NCBI GenBank assembly: GCA_017442825.1
Contig: JAFRYZ010000044.1
Span: 1 to 64,000 of the forward strand
Length of the DNA: 64,000 nucleotides
Direction of reading: 5' to 3'
Origin: Prevotella sp.
GTDB lineage: Bacteria > Bacteroidota > Bacteroidia > Bacteroidales > Bacteroidaceae
The notes beneath the pieces are model-generated. The model searched no databases. It saw only the letters and a program-made list of their open reading frames with translations, and was not told the DNA's origin. Numbering within the stretch: position 1 is the first letter of the stretch; each line of letters begins with the position of its first letter. Position numbers and translations under genes: made by a program. This document shows positions 34,188 to 42,326 of the stretch, one piece after another.

Positions 34188-34361
34188 ATGGGAATACTCG
34201 TTGCCATCATCTTAGGAGCCGTCATCTTCTGGGTCGCTGAAGGATCAGCCAAGAATGACCGCTTAATCTGGGAGCAAAACAAGCGTGAAAAGGAACGCAA
34301 GCAGAAGGAGGAGCAAGAGCGTCTGCAGAAACAAGAAGACGTGCCCCAAGGAATAGATTAA
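34188..34361 (+). CDS. Small membrane-anchored protein, 57 aa
   Basis: The product starts MGILVAIILGAVIFWVA, one transmembrane helix, followed by a strongly charged helical tail rich in K, E, R and Q (for example REKERKQKEEQERLQKQ) likely to form a coiled coil in the cytoplasm. Clean start and stop and the amphipathic plan support a real gene. The family is not recognised. A second small membrane-anchored protein follows after 147 bp. Confidence 0.55.
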   Translation: MGILVAIILGAVIFWVAEGSAKNDRLIWEQNKREKERKQKEEQERLQKQEDVPQGID

Positions 34362-34508
34362 ATCAACAAGATATTTTTGACACGTTAGAAATATAAGGCG
34401 AGAGTGCTACTCCCCTTTTGACAAAAGCAGCTCGTTCTCCTACGAGCGCATGCCACATAGCGCATTAACCTGCGCAGGGGCACTTTTAATTAATCAAAAG
34501 ATACAGCT

Positions 34509-34871
34509 ATGTTTTTCGTACCGACAGATATCTGGATGTTAGTAGTACCCGTTGTTATCATATGGTTACTCATACAAGCAGGGAAGGGAATCGGTCATTC
34601 ATTCTCTGACAGTTCTTCGTTACCTGAGGGCGTGCTGCGCATACGCTTACGCAACATGACAGATGAAAATTTCCGGAGCAGAGTGCTATGGGCATACTCT
34701 ATGCCGGAATCTGGTGTATATTTTGCACGTGTAAGATGTGATATTCTTGACAAGGAAGAGCCTGTTGAGGCATCCTCTAAAAAAGAACTGGAGCAGAAGA
34801 TAGATGAAACATATGTACTATTTAATAAGGAATACAAACAATGGAGACATAAAAAAATATACGGACGATAA
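34509..34871 (+). CDS. Uncharacterised membrane-anchored protein, 120 aa
   Basis: Residues about 7-25 (IWMLVVPVVIIWLLIQAG) form one transmembrane helix; the remainder is a soluble domain of about 85 residues with VLRIRLRNMTDENFRSRVLWAYSMPESGVYFARVRCDILDKEEP, possibly beta-rich, and a charged C-terminal helix. I do not recognise it. The gap before it (34362-34508) shows no clear promoter. A long inverted repeat follows. Confidence 0.6.
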   Translation: MFFVPTDIWMLVVPVVIIWLLIQAGKGIGHSFSDSSSLPEGVLRIRLRNMTDENFRSRVLWAYSMPESGVYFARVRCDILDKEEPVEASSKKELEQKIDETYVLFNKEYKQWRHKKIYGR

Positions 34872-34884
34872 TTTTTATATTTAC

Positions 34885-34921
34885 ATCATTAGTGTCCCAT
34901 TAAAATTGGGACACTAATGAT
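34885..34921. terminator. Perfect 15-bp inverted repeat, probable terminator
   Basis: ATCATTAGTGTCCCA (34885-34899) pairs exactly with TGGGACACTAATGAT (34907-34921) around TTAAAAT. There is no long T-run, so it may act as a terminator in both directions or only protect the transcript end. The rest of 34922-35001 holds nothing I can identify. Confidence 0.55.
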
Positions 34922-35001
34922 AATATATCTATCCCATAGATATTGAATCCAGGGGGTATCTTTATAGGGTATTGCTTCCATTATCAGAATATTTAGTACG
35001 T

Positions 35002-35138
35002 TTACCAAAGTAATTCTACATTATACTCGATGTCATCATCTTCAGCTGATATTAGCATATCTTCATGTGAAGCTATGCAGTATTCCTTCATTCTTCATTG
35101 TTTGATAATGGGTACAATAATTCTTTCCACTCTTCCAT
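35002..35138 (-). pseudogene. Possible frameshifted small gene after the YhcG-type nuclease
   Basis: MEEWKELLYPLSNNEE begins 2 bp after the nuclease stop and ends at a TGA that overlaps a second ATG, opening MKEYCIASHEDMLISAEDDD and ending in NVELLW. Joined by a one-base shift they would give an acidic protein of about 45 residues. Either a frameshift pseudogene or two chance micro-ORFs. Confidence 0.25.
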
Positions 35139-35140
35139 AG

Positions 35141-36292
35141 TCAGTCCTCCTTATGTTGCAAACGGAAAAATTCTTTCTGTTGCTCAATCTCTCGACGCAG
35201 TTCTTCTTCTGTAGGCATATATGTAAGATACTTGGCTGCAAATAACTGGTCATTATCGTTCAGCACAGAATAGCGTGCAATGTCTTCGTCTGTTTCAGCA
35301 CAAAGCAAGAGTCCAATGGTTGGGTTGTGCCCTTCCTGCCGCATCATCTCGTCGTACATCCTCACGTACATATCCATCTGCCCCACGTCCTGATGACGAA
35401 GTTTTGAGGTTTTAAGGTCGATAAGCACAAAACTGCGAAGATGATAATTGTAAAAAACAAGGTCTATATAATAATCTTCCTTCTCCGTATGAATATGCTT
35501 CTGGCGATCAACGAAGGCAAAACCTTTACCTAATTCCATAAGAAACTGGATAAGATGGTCGATGATGCTTTGCTCCAAATCACTCTCCGTATAAGCGGTA
35601 TTATTTTTGAAGCCAAGAAACTCTGCCACAACAGGGTTCTTCAGATATTCCAGTTTGTCTTGTAACGGGGCAGTCAGGACTTGCATTTCATTATGCACAA
35701 CCTCTTGATTCTGTGACTGCAAAAGCCGATGGTAATACTGTGAAGATACATTTCGCTGCAAAGTGCGTGTACTCCACATTTCGCGTGCTGCTTCTTGCTC
35801 ATACCACACTCTGCCTATCTCCGTATTTTCCTGCAAAATAATACGGTAATGGGTCCATGACAGGCGAATAGGCGATTGTGAACGCAGTGAGTTCAAAATG
35901 TCAAACTCATCCACAGATTTTCCACGCGCTGCGTGGAAAATGTTATCGTAAGGGTTCTCTGTTGATTTTCCACTCACTGGGTGGAAAAAGTTTGGCCAAG
36001 CAATATAGAAACCAACATAGTTATAGAGATTCGTTTTCGTAAATCCCGTTTTGTATTTTGCTGTCAGTTCTTTTGACAATTGTTTGATAATCTGTTCTCC
36101 ATACTCAGCACGTTTGTCCTTCAACACTTCATGCTGGATGCGCATTCCTAACAGCCAGTTGCGCTTTATCAGCGTCTCGTTGACCTGACGATAGGCAGTA
36201 GCTTGAGCCTGATCAATAATAATGCAGGCGTCCTGAAACAGTACATTATTCTGCCGTTCTGCCAATATTGTTGTATTTTTGTTCTCTTCCAT
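35141..36292 (-). CDS. YhcG-type (DUF1016) PD-(D/E)XK nuclease
   Basis: The 383-residue protein has the DUF1016 N-terminal winged-helix region (YRQVNETLIKRNWLLGMRIQHEVL, ELTAKYKTGFTKTNLYNYVGFY, SWTHYRIILQ) and a C-terminal PD-(D/E)XK nuclease domain (ESDLEQSIIDHLIQFLMELGKGFAFVDRQ, YIDLVFYNYHLRSFVLIDLKT, with the Asp and Asp-Leu-Lys active-site pattern). Family members are linked to restriction-modification loci and mobile elements. Here its partner is a four-helix-bundle gene ending 2 bp upstream. No methylase or restriction subunit is in the window. Confidence 0.9.
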   Translation of the reverse strand: MEENKNTTILAERQNNVLFQDACIIIDQAQATAYRQVNETLIKRNWLLGMRIQHEVLKDKRAEYGEQIIKQLSKELTAKYKTGFTKTNLYNYVGFYIAWPNFFHPVSGKSTENPYDNIFHAARGKSVDEFDILNSLRSQSPIRLSWTHYRIILQENTEIGRVWYEQEAAREMWSTRTLQRNVSSQYYHRLLQSQNQEVVHNEMQVLTAPLQDKLEYLKNPVVAEFLGFKNNTAYTESDLEQSIIDHLIQFLMELGKGFAFVDRQKHIHTEKEDYYIDLVFYNYHLRSFVLIDLKTSKLRHQDVGQMDMYVRMYDEMMRQEGHNPTIGLLLCAETDEDIARYSVLNDNDQLFAAKYLTYMPTEEELRREIEQQKEFFRLQHKED

Positions 36293-36294
36293 AC

Positions 36295-36843
36295 TTAAAA
36301 TCCTCGTTGTTCTTTTCTTACCCTCATCATGCGCTCTGAGAAGCCTCCTTGGGTGATGAAATCTTTTTCCAGACGCTCCAGCTGCTTAAATAGCAGATAG
36401 TCTGCCTGATTGATAAAGATGATTGCCATATTCGCTATTGTCTCAGGTGGGCGAGTCTCACAGAGCTGCATGAAGAAGGCTGCATCGTTGTGCTTCTTGC
36501 CCAGCTCACGCATTGCCGTCCATTCTGCCGAGCCTTCCTCCCACTGCCGATGCTGGCGCGTGCGCAGATAGTCGATATAGTCCTCAAGCAACTCCTGCAG
36601 GCTCGCCTTAGCGACGTTCACCAGTTTGATTTCCGTCTTGGCGCTGGTGGCAGAAGCGGCACAACCCTCTATGATGTTCTGCTTGCCAGAACGTGCCGCC
36701 AGCACCATCTGGTCAATGGTGCGGTCGCCCTTCTGCAGGTACTTCTGACAGAAGTAGAAGGTCATCTCGTAGATGACTTCCGTCTTCTGATAAGACAGCA
36801 ACTTGCGATAGTTGCCCGAGAGCCTGATTAACTTTTCTGGCAT
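36295..36843 (-). CDS. Four-helix-bundle suffix-domain protein
   Basis: The 182-residue protein (MPEKLIRLSGNYRKLLSYQK) belongs to the four-helix-bundle group related to proteins encoded in 23S rRNA intervening sequences and to the Avd accessory proteins: YEMTFYFCQKYLQKGDRTIDQMVLAARSGKQNIIEGCAASATS is typical. A 'suffix' region follows with YLRTRQHRQWEEGSAEWTAMRELGKKHN. Such proteins bind nucleic acid in the Avd case. The ATG at 36843 is chosen because the upstream frame runs into a 9-bp intergenic repeat. It sits immediately before the YhcG-type nuclease gene, so they form one transcript. Confidence 0.8.
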   Translation of the reverse strand: MPEKLIRLSGNYRKLLSYQKTEVIYEMTFYFCQKYLQKGDRTIDQMVLAARSGKQNIIEGCAASATSAKTEIKLVNVAKASLQELLEDYIDYLRTRQHRQWEEGSAEWTAMRELGKKHNDAAFFMQLCETRPPETIANMAIIFINQADYLLFKQLERLEKDFITQGGFSERMMRVRKEQRGF

Positions 36844-36871
36844 GGTTGATTCTCCTTTTCTTTTTTTGACT

Positions 36872-36908
36872 TTAGGGTTGTTAAGGTCGTTAGGGTCGTT
36901 AGAGTTCA
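36872..36908. repeat. 9-bp degenerate tandem repeat
   Basis: Units close to GTTAAGGTC and GTTAGGGTC repeat three to four times just upstream of the four-helix-bundle gene. They create a spurious N-terminal extension (NSNDPNDLNN). Confidence 0.6.
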
Positions 36909-37121
36909 AATCCTATTGTTTTTATTCTCTACCTCATCCTCTTGCACAGCTATGCCTACATAGCGTCCTGGAGTAAGTATTCTCTTTCTTCTTTGCCATA
37001 TCTTTATTTCCTGGTTTCTGGTTTTCCTAATACTTCATCGTGGTCGGGTAAGGTTTTACCCTGCGAAGTTACTATTTTTTGGGGAAAAAGCAAGGGAAAG
37101 GAGAAGAATTTGGGGAAAAAC

Positions 37122-37285
37122 GTATAAAATGTATAACGTATAACCGTATAACAACTTTTGATTTTTTTGGGCAGAGAGAAAATTCCTATATAATAATGTA
37201 CGCGCGAATTAATTATAAGGTAGTTTTTTCCCAGGCACCTTTTTTTCGCTATGTGTTATACGGTTATACGTTATACATTTTATAC
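37122..37285. repeat. 32-bp perfect inverted repeat around 100 bp
   Basis: Left arm 37122-37153 begins GTATAAAATGTATAACGTAT; the right arm 37254-37285 is its exact reverse complement. Each arm carries two or three copies of GTATAAC. The 100-bp spacer has no open frame of note and no TAnnTTTG on either strand. No clear target-site duplication flanks the element. The 657-bp gap 36844-37500 holds only this element, a 9-bp repeat and a -7 box at 37434. Confidence 0.9.
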
Positions 37286-37433
37286 ACTTCGCCTCGGAAA
37301 ATGAAAGAATATGTCTTTTTCATCAAAAAGCGGACTTTACGTCTTCAACGGAAAAGTGTAAAGATTGCGGAAAAGGTGCGTTTATCCGCAAAAATAATAA
37401 AATGAAATTGCAATAAGTTTGATGGAATATCTC

Positions 37434-37441
37434 TATCTTTG
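37434..37441 (+). promoter_or_regulatory. -7 box of the secreted 154-aa gene
   Basis: TATCTTTG, 60 bp before the ATG at 37501. A TTTG lies only 12 bp upstream, closer than the normal spacing. Confidence 0.5.
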
Positions 37442-37500
37442 CAATGATAAGACAAGATAAGAACAGACAAACATTACATAAACAAAAAAACGTTTCAGTT

Positions 37501-37965
37501 ATGAGAACACTTCTCCTTTCCCTCGTGGCAATGATTGCTATCAGCGTCAACGCCCAGACAACAAAGAAGGTGCGCCAGGCAGCACCGCGCAAGCAGACCG
37601 TAGAACAGCGCGTCATCGGCAAACACATGCTCAGCTTGCAATGGATTTCGTGGGACTACTTCGGAACGTGTACCATCAAGCGCAACAGCGCTGGTGAATT
37701 GGAGTGCAAGGGTGAGCAGTTGTCGAGAGAGAACAACGACTACCTGCGCCTCGACGGCACCGTAGAGATTGTCGATGCCAAGCACCTGCGCTTCACGGGT
37801 ACTATCGTTTCCAGCATCTACCACATCAACAACGGTGAGGAGTGTCTGCGTGAGGGCACATTCGACTTCGTGTCCACAGAAGGTCGCCGCTACTGGCGCC
37901 TGCAACAGATGAAAAACCCTTGCGACGGATGTACCGACTACGTGGACATCTATTTCAAGCGGTAA
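37501..37965 (+). CDS. Uncharacterised secreted protein, 154 aa
   Basis: A clear signal peptide (MRTLLLSLVAMIAISVNAQ) is followed by a basic linker and a beta-rich domain with MLSLQWISWDYFGTCTIKRNSAGELECKGEQ, LRLDGTVEIVDAKHLRFTGTIVSSIYHIN and three paired cysteines near CLREGTF and NPCDGCTDYVDIYF. This resembles small periplasmic lipocalin-like Bacteroidetes proteins, but I recognise no named family. The in-frame TTG upstream precedes the signal peptide and is rejected. A membrane protein gene of similar style follows. Confidence 0.75.
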   Translation: MRTLLLSLVAMIAISVNAQTTKKVRQAAPRKQTVEQRVIGKHMLSLQWISWDYFGTCTIKRNSAGELECKGEQLSRENNDYLRLDGTVEIVDAKHLRFTGTIVSSIYHINNGEECLREGTFDFVSTEGRRYWRLQQMKNPCDGCTDYVDIYFKR

Positions 37966-38034
37966 CGGCGAAGCTCGAAGTGACTTTGAAATTCTGAACA
38001 GAACTCACGTACTTTCATAACAAAAAGAGAATTG

Positions 38035-38565
38035 ATGATGAAGGATTTAAGCAACAACAGCAAGCATGTTCCATCATGGATGATGGCGGTCGTGCTATTC
38101 GTCTTCGGATGCGTGTTTATCAGTGCCGGCATTGTTGAGACCAGCACTTTTGCACAAGGCAAATGGAAAAATACCAAGTATGGTTTTGGGGTACCTGCCT
38201 ATTTCTCTAATGGTAGTGAATATTTCTATGGCGACGGTCCCTACTCCATGCAGATTTACAAGCACCAGAACGCTGAAATCAGCTATTGCGGACTCTTGGG
38301 TACTTGGGCTATAGACGACAGCGAGTTCCCGGGTCGCGGCAGTGTCATATCGAGGACTGCCACCATCAGGAACATCACCTACAGAAGCCGAAACGGTATC
38401 TTCTCAGGCTACACCACAGACGGGCGCATCTACTATATGAAGAAGAAAGTTGACAGCTACAATCCTAATGCTGCCGTTCGCCACGCCTACTTCCTAGCCG
38501 TCATCTATCCCAAGAGCCGACAAGCAGAGATGGAAAAGGTGACGAAAATGATTAGTAAGTGGTAA
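38035..38565 (+). CDS. Uncharacterised membrane-anchored protein, 176 aa
   Basis: Start MMKDLSNNSKHVPSWM, then one transmembrane segment (about residues 16-38, AVVLFVFGCVFISAGIVETS), then a domain with several aromatic-rich strands (YGFGVPAYFSNGSEYFYGDGPYSMQIY, RNITYRSRNGIFSGYTTDGRIYYM). Probably exposed to the periplasm. No family recognised. umuD starts 12 bp downstream, so they may share a transcript, but no functional link is visible. Confidence 0.65.
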   Translation: MMKDLSNNSKHVPSWMMAVVLFVFGCVFISAGIVETSTFAQGKWKNTKYGFGVPAYFSNGSEYFYGDGPYSMQIYKHQNAEISYCGLLGTWAIDDSEFPGRGSVISRTATIRNITYRSRNGIFSGYTTDGRIYYMKKKVDSYNPNAAVRHAYFLAVIYPKSRQAEMEKVTKMISKW

Positions 38566-38577
38566 TAGGGCATATAC

Positions 38578-39024
38578 ATGAAGAGTATCAAACTGATAAA
38601 GGGGGAGTTCAGGCAGGCGGCAGACCTGCCGCTGGCGCCTGGCATAAAAGCGGGGTTCCCCTCCCCTGCCGAGGATTACCTGCACGACAGTCTGGACTTC
38701 AACCGCGACATGATTGCTCATCCTGAGGCTACGTTCTACGGACGGGTGGATGGCGACAGCATGATTGATGCGGGCATCAACGACGGCGATATTGCAGTGA
38801 TAGACCGTAGCGTGGAGGCGCAGCATGGCGACGTGGTGGTGGGCTATGTGAACGGCGAGTTTACCATCAAGTTTCTGGACCTGACGCACAAGGAGGAGGG
38901 CTACATCGAACTGCGGCCTGCCAACAGTGACTACCTGCCCATACGCATCAACGAGAACGACAATTTCGAGGTGTGGGGCGTGGTGGTATGGACCATCAAG
39001 AATTGGAAAAGGGGGGCTTTTTAG
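38578..39024 (+). CDS. umuD: UmuD-like polymerase V subunit
   Basis: UmuD is cleaved with RecA* help to UmuD', which activates translesion polymerase UmuC. The 148-residue protein has a cleavage-region-like AGFPSPAEDY, the catalytic Ser in GRVDGDSMIDAGI and the catalytic Lys in GEFTIKFL, as in LexA/UmuD S24 peptidases. The last residues (KRGAF) and the stop come from an intergenic-repeat end (GGGGGGCTTTTTAG), so the natural C-terminus has been altered slightly. umuC follows after 35 bp. No LexA box could be assigned. Confidence 0.93.
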   Translation: MKSIKLIKGEFRQAADLPLAPGIKAGFPSPAEDYLHDSLDFNRDMIAHPEATFYGRVDGDSMIDAGINDGDIAVIDRSVEAQHGDVVVGYVNGEFTIKFLDLTHKEEGYIELRPANSDYLPIRINENDNFEVWGVVVWTIKNWKRGAF

Positions 39025-39059
39025 AATTGACAATTGACAATTGATAATTGATAATTGAT
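39010..39059. repeat. Dispersed repeat copy at the umuD-umuC junction
   Basis: GGGGGGCTTT, then AATTGACAATTGACAATTG and GATAATTGATAATTGATA. It provides the umuD stop codon and leads directly into the umuC ATG. Confidence 0.8.
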
Positions 39060-40436
39060 ATGTATGGCATCGTTGACTGCGACAACTGTTATGTTTCGTG
39101 CGAGAGGGTGTTTCGCCCTGACTTGAACGGGAAGCCTGTGGTTGTGCTTTCTAACAACGACGGGTGTGTGGTGGCACGCAGCAACGAAGCGAAGAAGATG
39201 GGCATCAAGGCTGGAACGCCTTACTACCAGCTTGCCCAAATGTTTCCTAACGAAAAGATTGCGGTGTTCTCCAGCAACTACGAGCTGTATGGCGAACTGA
39301 CGGGAAGGGTGGTTGAAATCATCCGTCAGGAGGCACCTGCCTACTTCCGTTATAGCATTGACGAGTGCTTTGTTTATTTCAATTCACAATTCACAATCAC
39401 AACACCCCCTTTAGGGGGCTGGGGGGCTTTCAATTCACAATTTGGGGCTTCTGCCGCTAACCCCGACACGCTCAACTCCAATCTGAAGGTGTGGGGCGAG
39501 AACCTGCACAAACGTATTCGTAAGAGTGTGGGTATGCCTGTAAGTATTGGAATTGCCCCGACGAAGACGCTGGCGAAGATGGCGAGCTTCTTTGCCAAGA
39601 AATATACGGGCTACAGACATTGCTGTGTGATCGATACCGATGAAAAGCGCAGAAAGGCACTAAAGCTGTTCCCAATAGACGAGGTGTGGGGCATCGGACG
39701 GCGGAATGCTGCCCGACTGCACAGCATGGGGGTTACTACGGCTTTCGACTTCGCCCAGATGCCGGCATCGCTGGTGCGTGCCTCGCTCAACAACATTGTC
39801 ATCTACAGAACATGGCAGGAGCTGAACGGTATGGATGCCATACCCAATGAAGAGATGGCGAAGAAGAAAAGCATCTGCACGAGCCGTAGCTTCAACGGTA
39901 TGGTGACAGACTTGGACACGCTGAAGACGCACGTTTCGAACTATGCGGCACGCTGTGCCGAGAAACTGAGGCAACAAGATACGGTTGCCACCATCGTTGC
40001 CGTATTCTTGAACACGAACGTTTTTCGTGAGGACTTGCCTCAGTATTGGAACTTCCAAGAGAAACGGCTGACGGTGGGCACAAACAGTACCATAGACATT
40101 GTGAAAGCGGCTATGGAGGTGCTGCAGAGCATCTATATCAAAGGGTATCACTACAAGAAGGCGGGTGTCATCGTCATGGGTATCGGACCCCGTTCGCCGA
40201 TGCAACTGGACTTGTTCGACTTTCATGCGGAACAGTTTCAAAAGATGAAAAGGCTGGATGCTGTCATCGACCGCATCAACAAGGTGAACGGCTCGGAGAC
40301 GATTGTCTTGGGAAGCCAGCAATATACCCAAAAAGACGGCAAGGGGAAAGCAGAGGTCTTTGCCAATGCCATCAAACATGATTTCCGGAGTAAAAATCCG
40401 ACCACACGATGGAAGGATATTATTCGATTAAAATAG
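39060..40436 (+). CDS. umuC: UmuC-like polymerase V with in-frame repeat insertion
   Basis: UmuC is a Y-family polymerase. The 458-residue protein starts MYGIVDCDNCYVSCERVF and has NNDGCVVARSNEAKKMG, the active-site text YSIDECFVYF, and SIGIAPTKTLAKMASFFAKK, followed by the little-finger domain. Directly after FVYF, where homologues usually continue with a short DG-type loop, residues about 107-128 (NSQFTITTPPLGGWGAFNSQF) are encoded by a copy of the intergenic repeat. The frame is preserved. The insertion lies just after the catalytic DE strand, between active site and fingers, so its effect on activity is uncertain. Confidence 0.93.
   Translation: MYGIVDCDNCYVSCERVFRPDLNGKPVVVLSNNDGCVVARSNEAKKMGIKAGTPYYQLAQMFPNEKIAVFSSNYELYGELTGRVVEIIRQEAPAYFRYSIDECFVYFNSQFTITTPPLGGWGAFNSQFGASAANPDTLNSNLKVWGENLHKRIRKSVGMPVSIGIAPTKTLAKMASFFAKKYTGYRHCCVIDTDEKRRKALKLFPIDEVWGIGRRNAARLHSMGVTTAFDFAQMPASLVRASLNNIVIYRTWQELNGMDAIPNEEMAKKKSICTSRSFNGMVTDLDTLKTHVSNYAARCAEKLRQQDTVATIVAVFLNTNVFREDLPQYWNFQEKRLTVGTNSTIDIVKAAMEVLQSIYIKGYHYKKAGVIVMGIGPRSPMQLDLFDFHAEQFQKMKRLDAVIDRINKVNGSETIVLGSQQYTQKDGKGKAEVFANAIKHDFRSKNPTTRWKDIIRLK
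39380..39441. repeat. Dispersed repeat copy inside umuC
   Basis: AATTCACAATTCACAATC, AACACCCCCTTTAGGGGGC, TGGGGGGCTTT and again CAATTCACAATTT. All parts of the family consensus are present and read in frame on the plus strand. Confidence 0.9.
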
Positions 40437-40588
40437 ACAAAAAGAAACGCTCTTTCTTTGTAAAAATCCTGACAAAAAAAACAGGAGATAATCAACAAAA
40501 AAAGCTACAGGATTGGACGAAATAAGCCTTACTCATGTCATGGGTAAGGCTTACTGAACAAATAAAATAAACAAATAAAAAAAACAAA

Positions 40589-41140
40589 TTATTCGATGTC
40601 CCTCTTGAGCAAGTGGAAGGCGTTGATGAGTTTGTCGGCATCGTGCTTGATGTCATCGGCAGTGCGCGATTCTTTCGTGTTCTGCAACTGGCGCCAGACG
40701 ATGTGGTCGTCGTTGTCGAAGTAATAGCGCTCTTCGATGGTCTTACCGCTGATGTCCTCCCACTTAAAGTGAGCGAAACGGAGGGCTGTAGTTGACGGAT
40801 CGAAGAGATATTCCTCATAATGCTTGCGCGGGGCAACATTGAAGCTGCAGTTAACAAAATAGGGCTTCGACATATAGGTAGAAAATTGTTCTACATATTC
40901 GTTATGGAAGAAGAAATGGTAGTTTCTGGTCTGTCCTCCCACTGCAGGCTCCATACTCTGGATGGTGACCACCATGTCGTTTTGAGTATCTTTAGACATA
41001 GCGTTCTCAGCCATTTTATTCTGTGCACTCTGATACATAGCGCGTACCTCAGCCACACAAGCCTTTTCTGCTTTTGTTTTCTGAGCATTGACAGAGAGGA
41101 GTGCAGACAGGCATACGAACAAACATACGATTTTTTTCAT
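40589..41140 (-). CDS. Uncharacterised secreted protein, 183 aa
   Basis: Signal peptide MKKIVCLFVCLSALLSVNAQ, then a helical segment (EKACVAEVRAMYQSAQNKMAEN) and a beta-rich domain (NDMVVTIQSMEPAVGGQTRNYHFFFHNEYVE, HYEEYLFDPSTTALRFAHFKWEDISG). The overall text recalls periplasmic proteins common in Prevotella, with no named family recognised. A promoter-like TATCTTTG lies at 41187-41194. An ATG three codons upstream (41149) is a possible alternative start. Confidence 0.7.
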   Translation of the reverse strand: MKKIVCLFVCLSALLSVNAQKTKAEKACVAEVRAMYQSAQNKMAENAMSKDTQNDMVVTIQSMEPAVGGQTRNYHFFFHNEYVEQFSTYMSKPYFVNCSFNVAPRKHYEEYLFDPSTTALRFAHFKWEDISGKTIEERYYFDNDDHIVWRQLQNTKESRTADDIKHDADKLINAFHLLKRDIE

Positions 41141-41186
41141 TGCTATCATTTTTTAGGTTTAACTGCAGTTTTTTGATTTTCCGTTA

Positions 41187-41217
41187 CAAAGATAATCAAT
41201 TTTGAAGCGAAATGCAA
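41187..41217 (-). promoter_or_regulatory. Promoter of the secreted 183-aa gene
   Basis: TATCTTTG on the minus strand at 41194-41187 with TTGC 19 bp upstream in place of TTTG. Confidence 0.55.
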
Positions 41218-41322
41218 GGAAAACAGGCTTTTTTATTTGAGACTGATTGGCTGCAACAAACTATCCCCCGCCGCGTATGACGCCACACGCAACGGGGGAT
41301 GGTATGAAATGATGTAAAAGAA

Positions 41323-42288
41323 TCAGTTGTTGACGGTACCTCCGACAATATCGAGCAGTTCGCTGGTGATGGCTTGCTGACGCGACTTGTTGTACTGCAA
41401 GTTGAGTTCGCGCAGTAACTCGTCGGCATTGTCGGTTGCCGTCTGCATGGCTACCATACGCGCTGCATGCTCTGATGCATTGCTGTCGAGCAGAGCGGTA
41501 TAGAGCATGAGATGTGCCAGTTTGGGTATCAACTTCGAGAGCACGGTATGCATATCGGGCTCAACGATGAAGATGTCTGCCAGCGGCTTGACTTCTTCCT
41601 GTTGGCGTTCCTTCTCCTGATGCTTCTTCTTCAGATACTCCTGTGCCTGCTTGGTAACGATGTTCGACGAGAGGTCGCGCTCCTTGTCGGCATTGAGTTC
41701 TTCAGTGATGTCGATGGGAAGGAAGGTCTTACGGGTGAGCACCTGACTGCCTGCACTCTTGAAGTGATGGTAGAACATCTCCACACGGTCGATTTCGCCT
41801 TCCATGTACTTCGTTCCCAGTTCGTGGGCTATATCGATGCACTGGGCAACGTTGGGCTTGTCGGCGAGTTCACAGAAGTCGCCGGCAGAAGTGTAGCCAA
41901 GTTTGGCTACCTTCTCTGCCACCTTGCGCCCGATGGGATAGATGATGATGTTCTCCTTACCCAGATGCTGATACTCGTCGAGGGCATGCTGCATCATCTT
42001 GATGATGTTGGCATTGAAACCTCCACAGAGTGAACTGTTAGAGCTATAGACGATGAGTGCTACGCGCTTCACAGGTCGCTCTACGCTGAAGATGGTAGAG
42101 GCATCGGCTTCGCTGGCGAGGAAGGTTTTCAAGATATGCTCCAACATGGTTTCATAGGGAAGCATGTTCTCAATCATCACCTGCGCATGGTGCAGCTTGC
42201 TGGACGCAACCATCTTCATCGCACTCGTAATCTTACGGGTACTCTGAACACTGGCTATTCTGGTTTTTATCTCTTTTAGACTTGGCAT
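41323..42288 (-). CDS. atpG: ATP synthase gamma subunit
   Basis: AtpG is the rotor stalk of F1. The 321-residue protein has the N-terminal helix MPSLKEIKTRIASVQSTRKITSAMKMVA and the C-terminal helix (AARMVAMQTATDNADELLRELNLQYNKSRQQAITSELLDIVGG) that form the coiled-coil shaft. It is about 30 residues longer than the E. coli subunit, with an inserted charged segment (LKKKHQEKERQQEEVKPLAD). It is the last gene of the leftward atp operon, after atpA. Confidence 0.97.
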   Translation of the reverse strand: MPSLKEIKTRIASVQSTRKITSAMKMVASSKLHHAQVMIENMLPYETMLEHILKTFLASEADASTIFSVERPVKRVALIVYSSNSSLCGGFNANIIKMMQHALDEYQHLGKENIIIYPIGRKVAEKVAKLGYTSAGDFCELADKPNVAQCIDIAHELGTKYMEGEIDRVEMFYHHFKSAGSQVLTRKTFLPIDITEELNADKERDLSSNIVTKQAQEYLKKKHQEKERQQEEVKPLADIFIVEPDMHTVLSKLIPKLAHLMLYTALLDSNASEHAARMVAMQTATDNADELLRELNLQYNKSRQQAITSELLDIVGGTVNN

Positions 42289-42326
42289 GTTTTGTACTTA
42301 CTGGTTAGCCATTTACAATTTACCCA

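Noticed and set aside
37122..37285. Phase-variable promoter
   Set aside because: The core between the inverted arms has no TAnnTTTG or TTTG pair on either strand; kept only as an inverted repeat.
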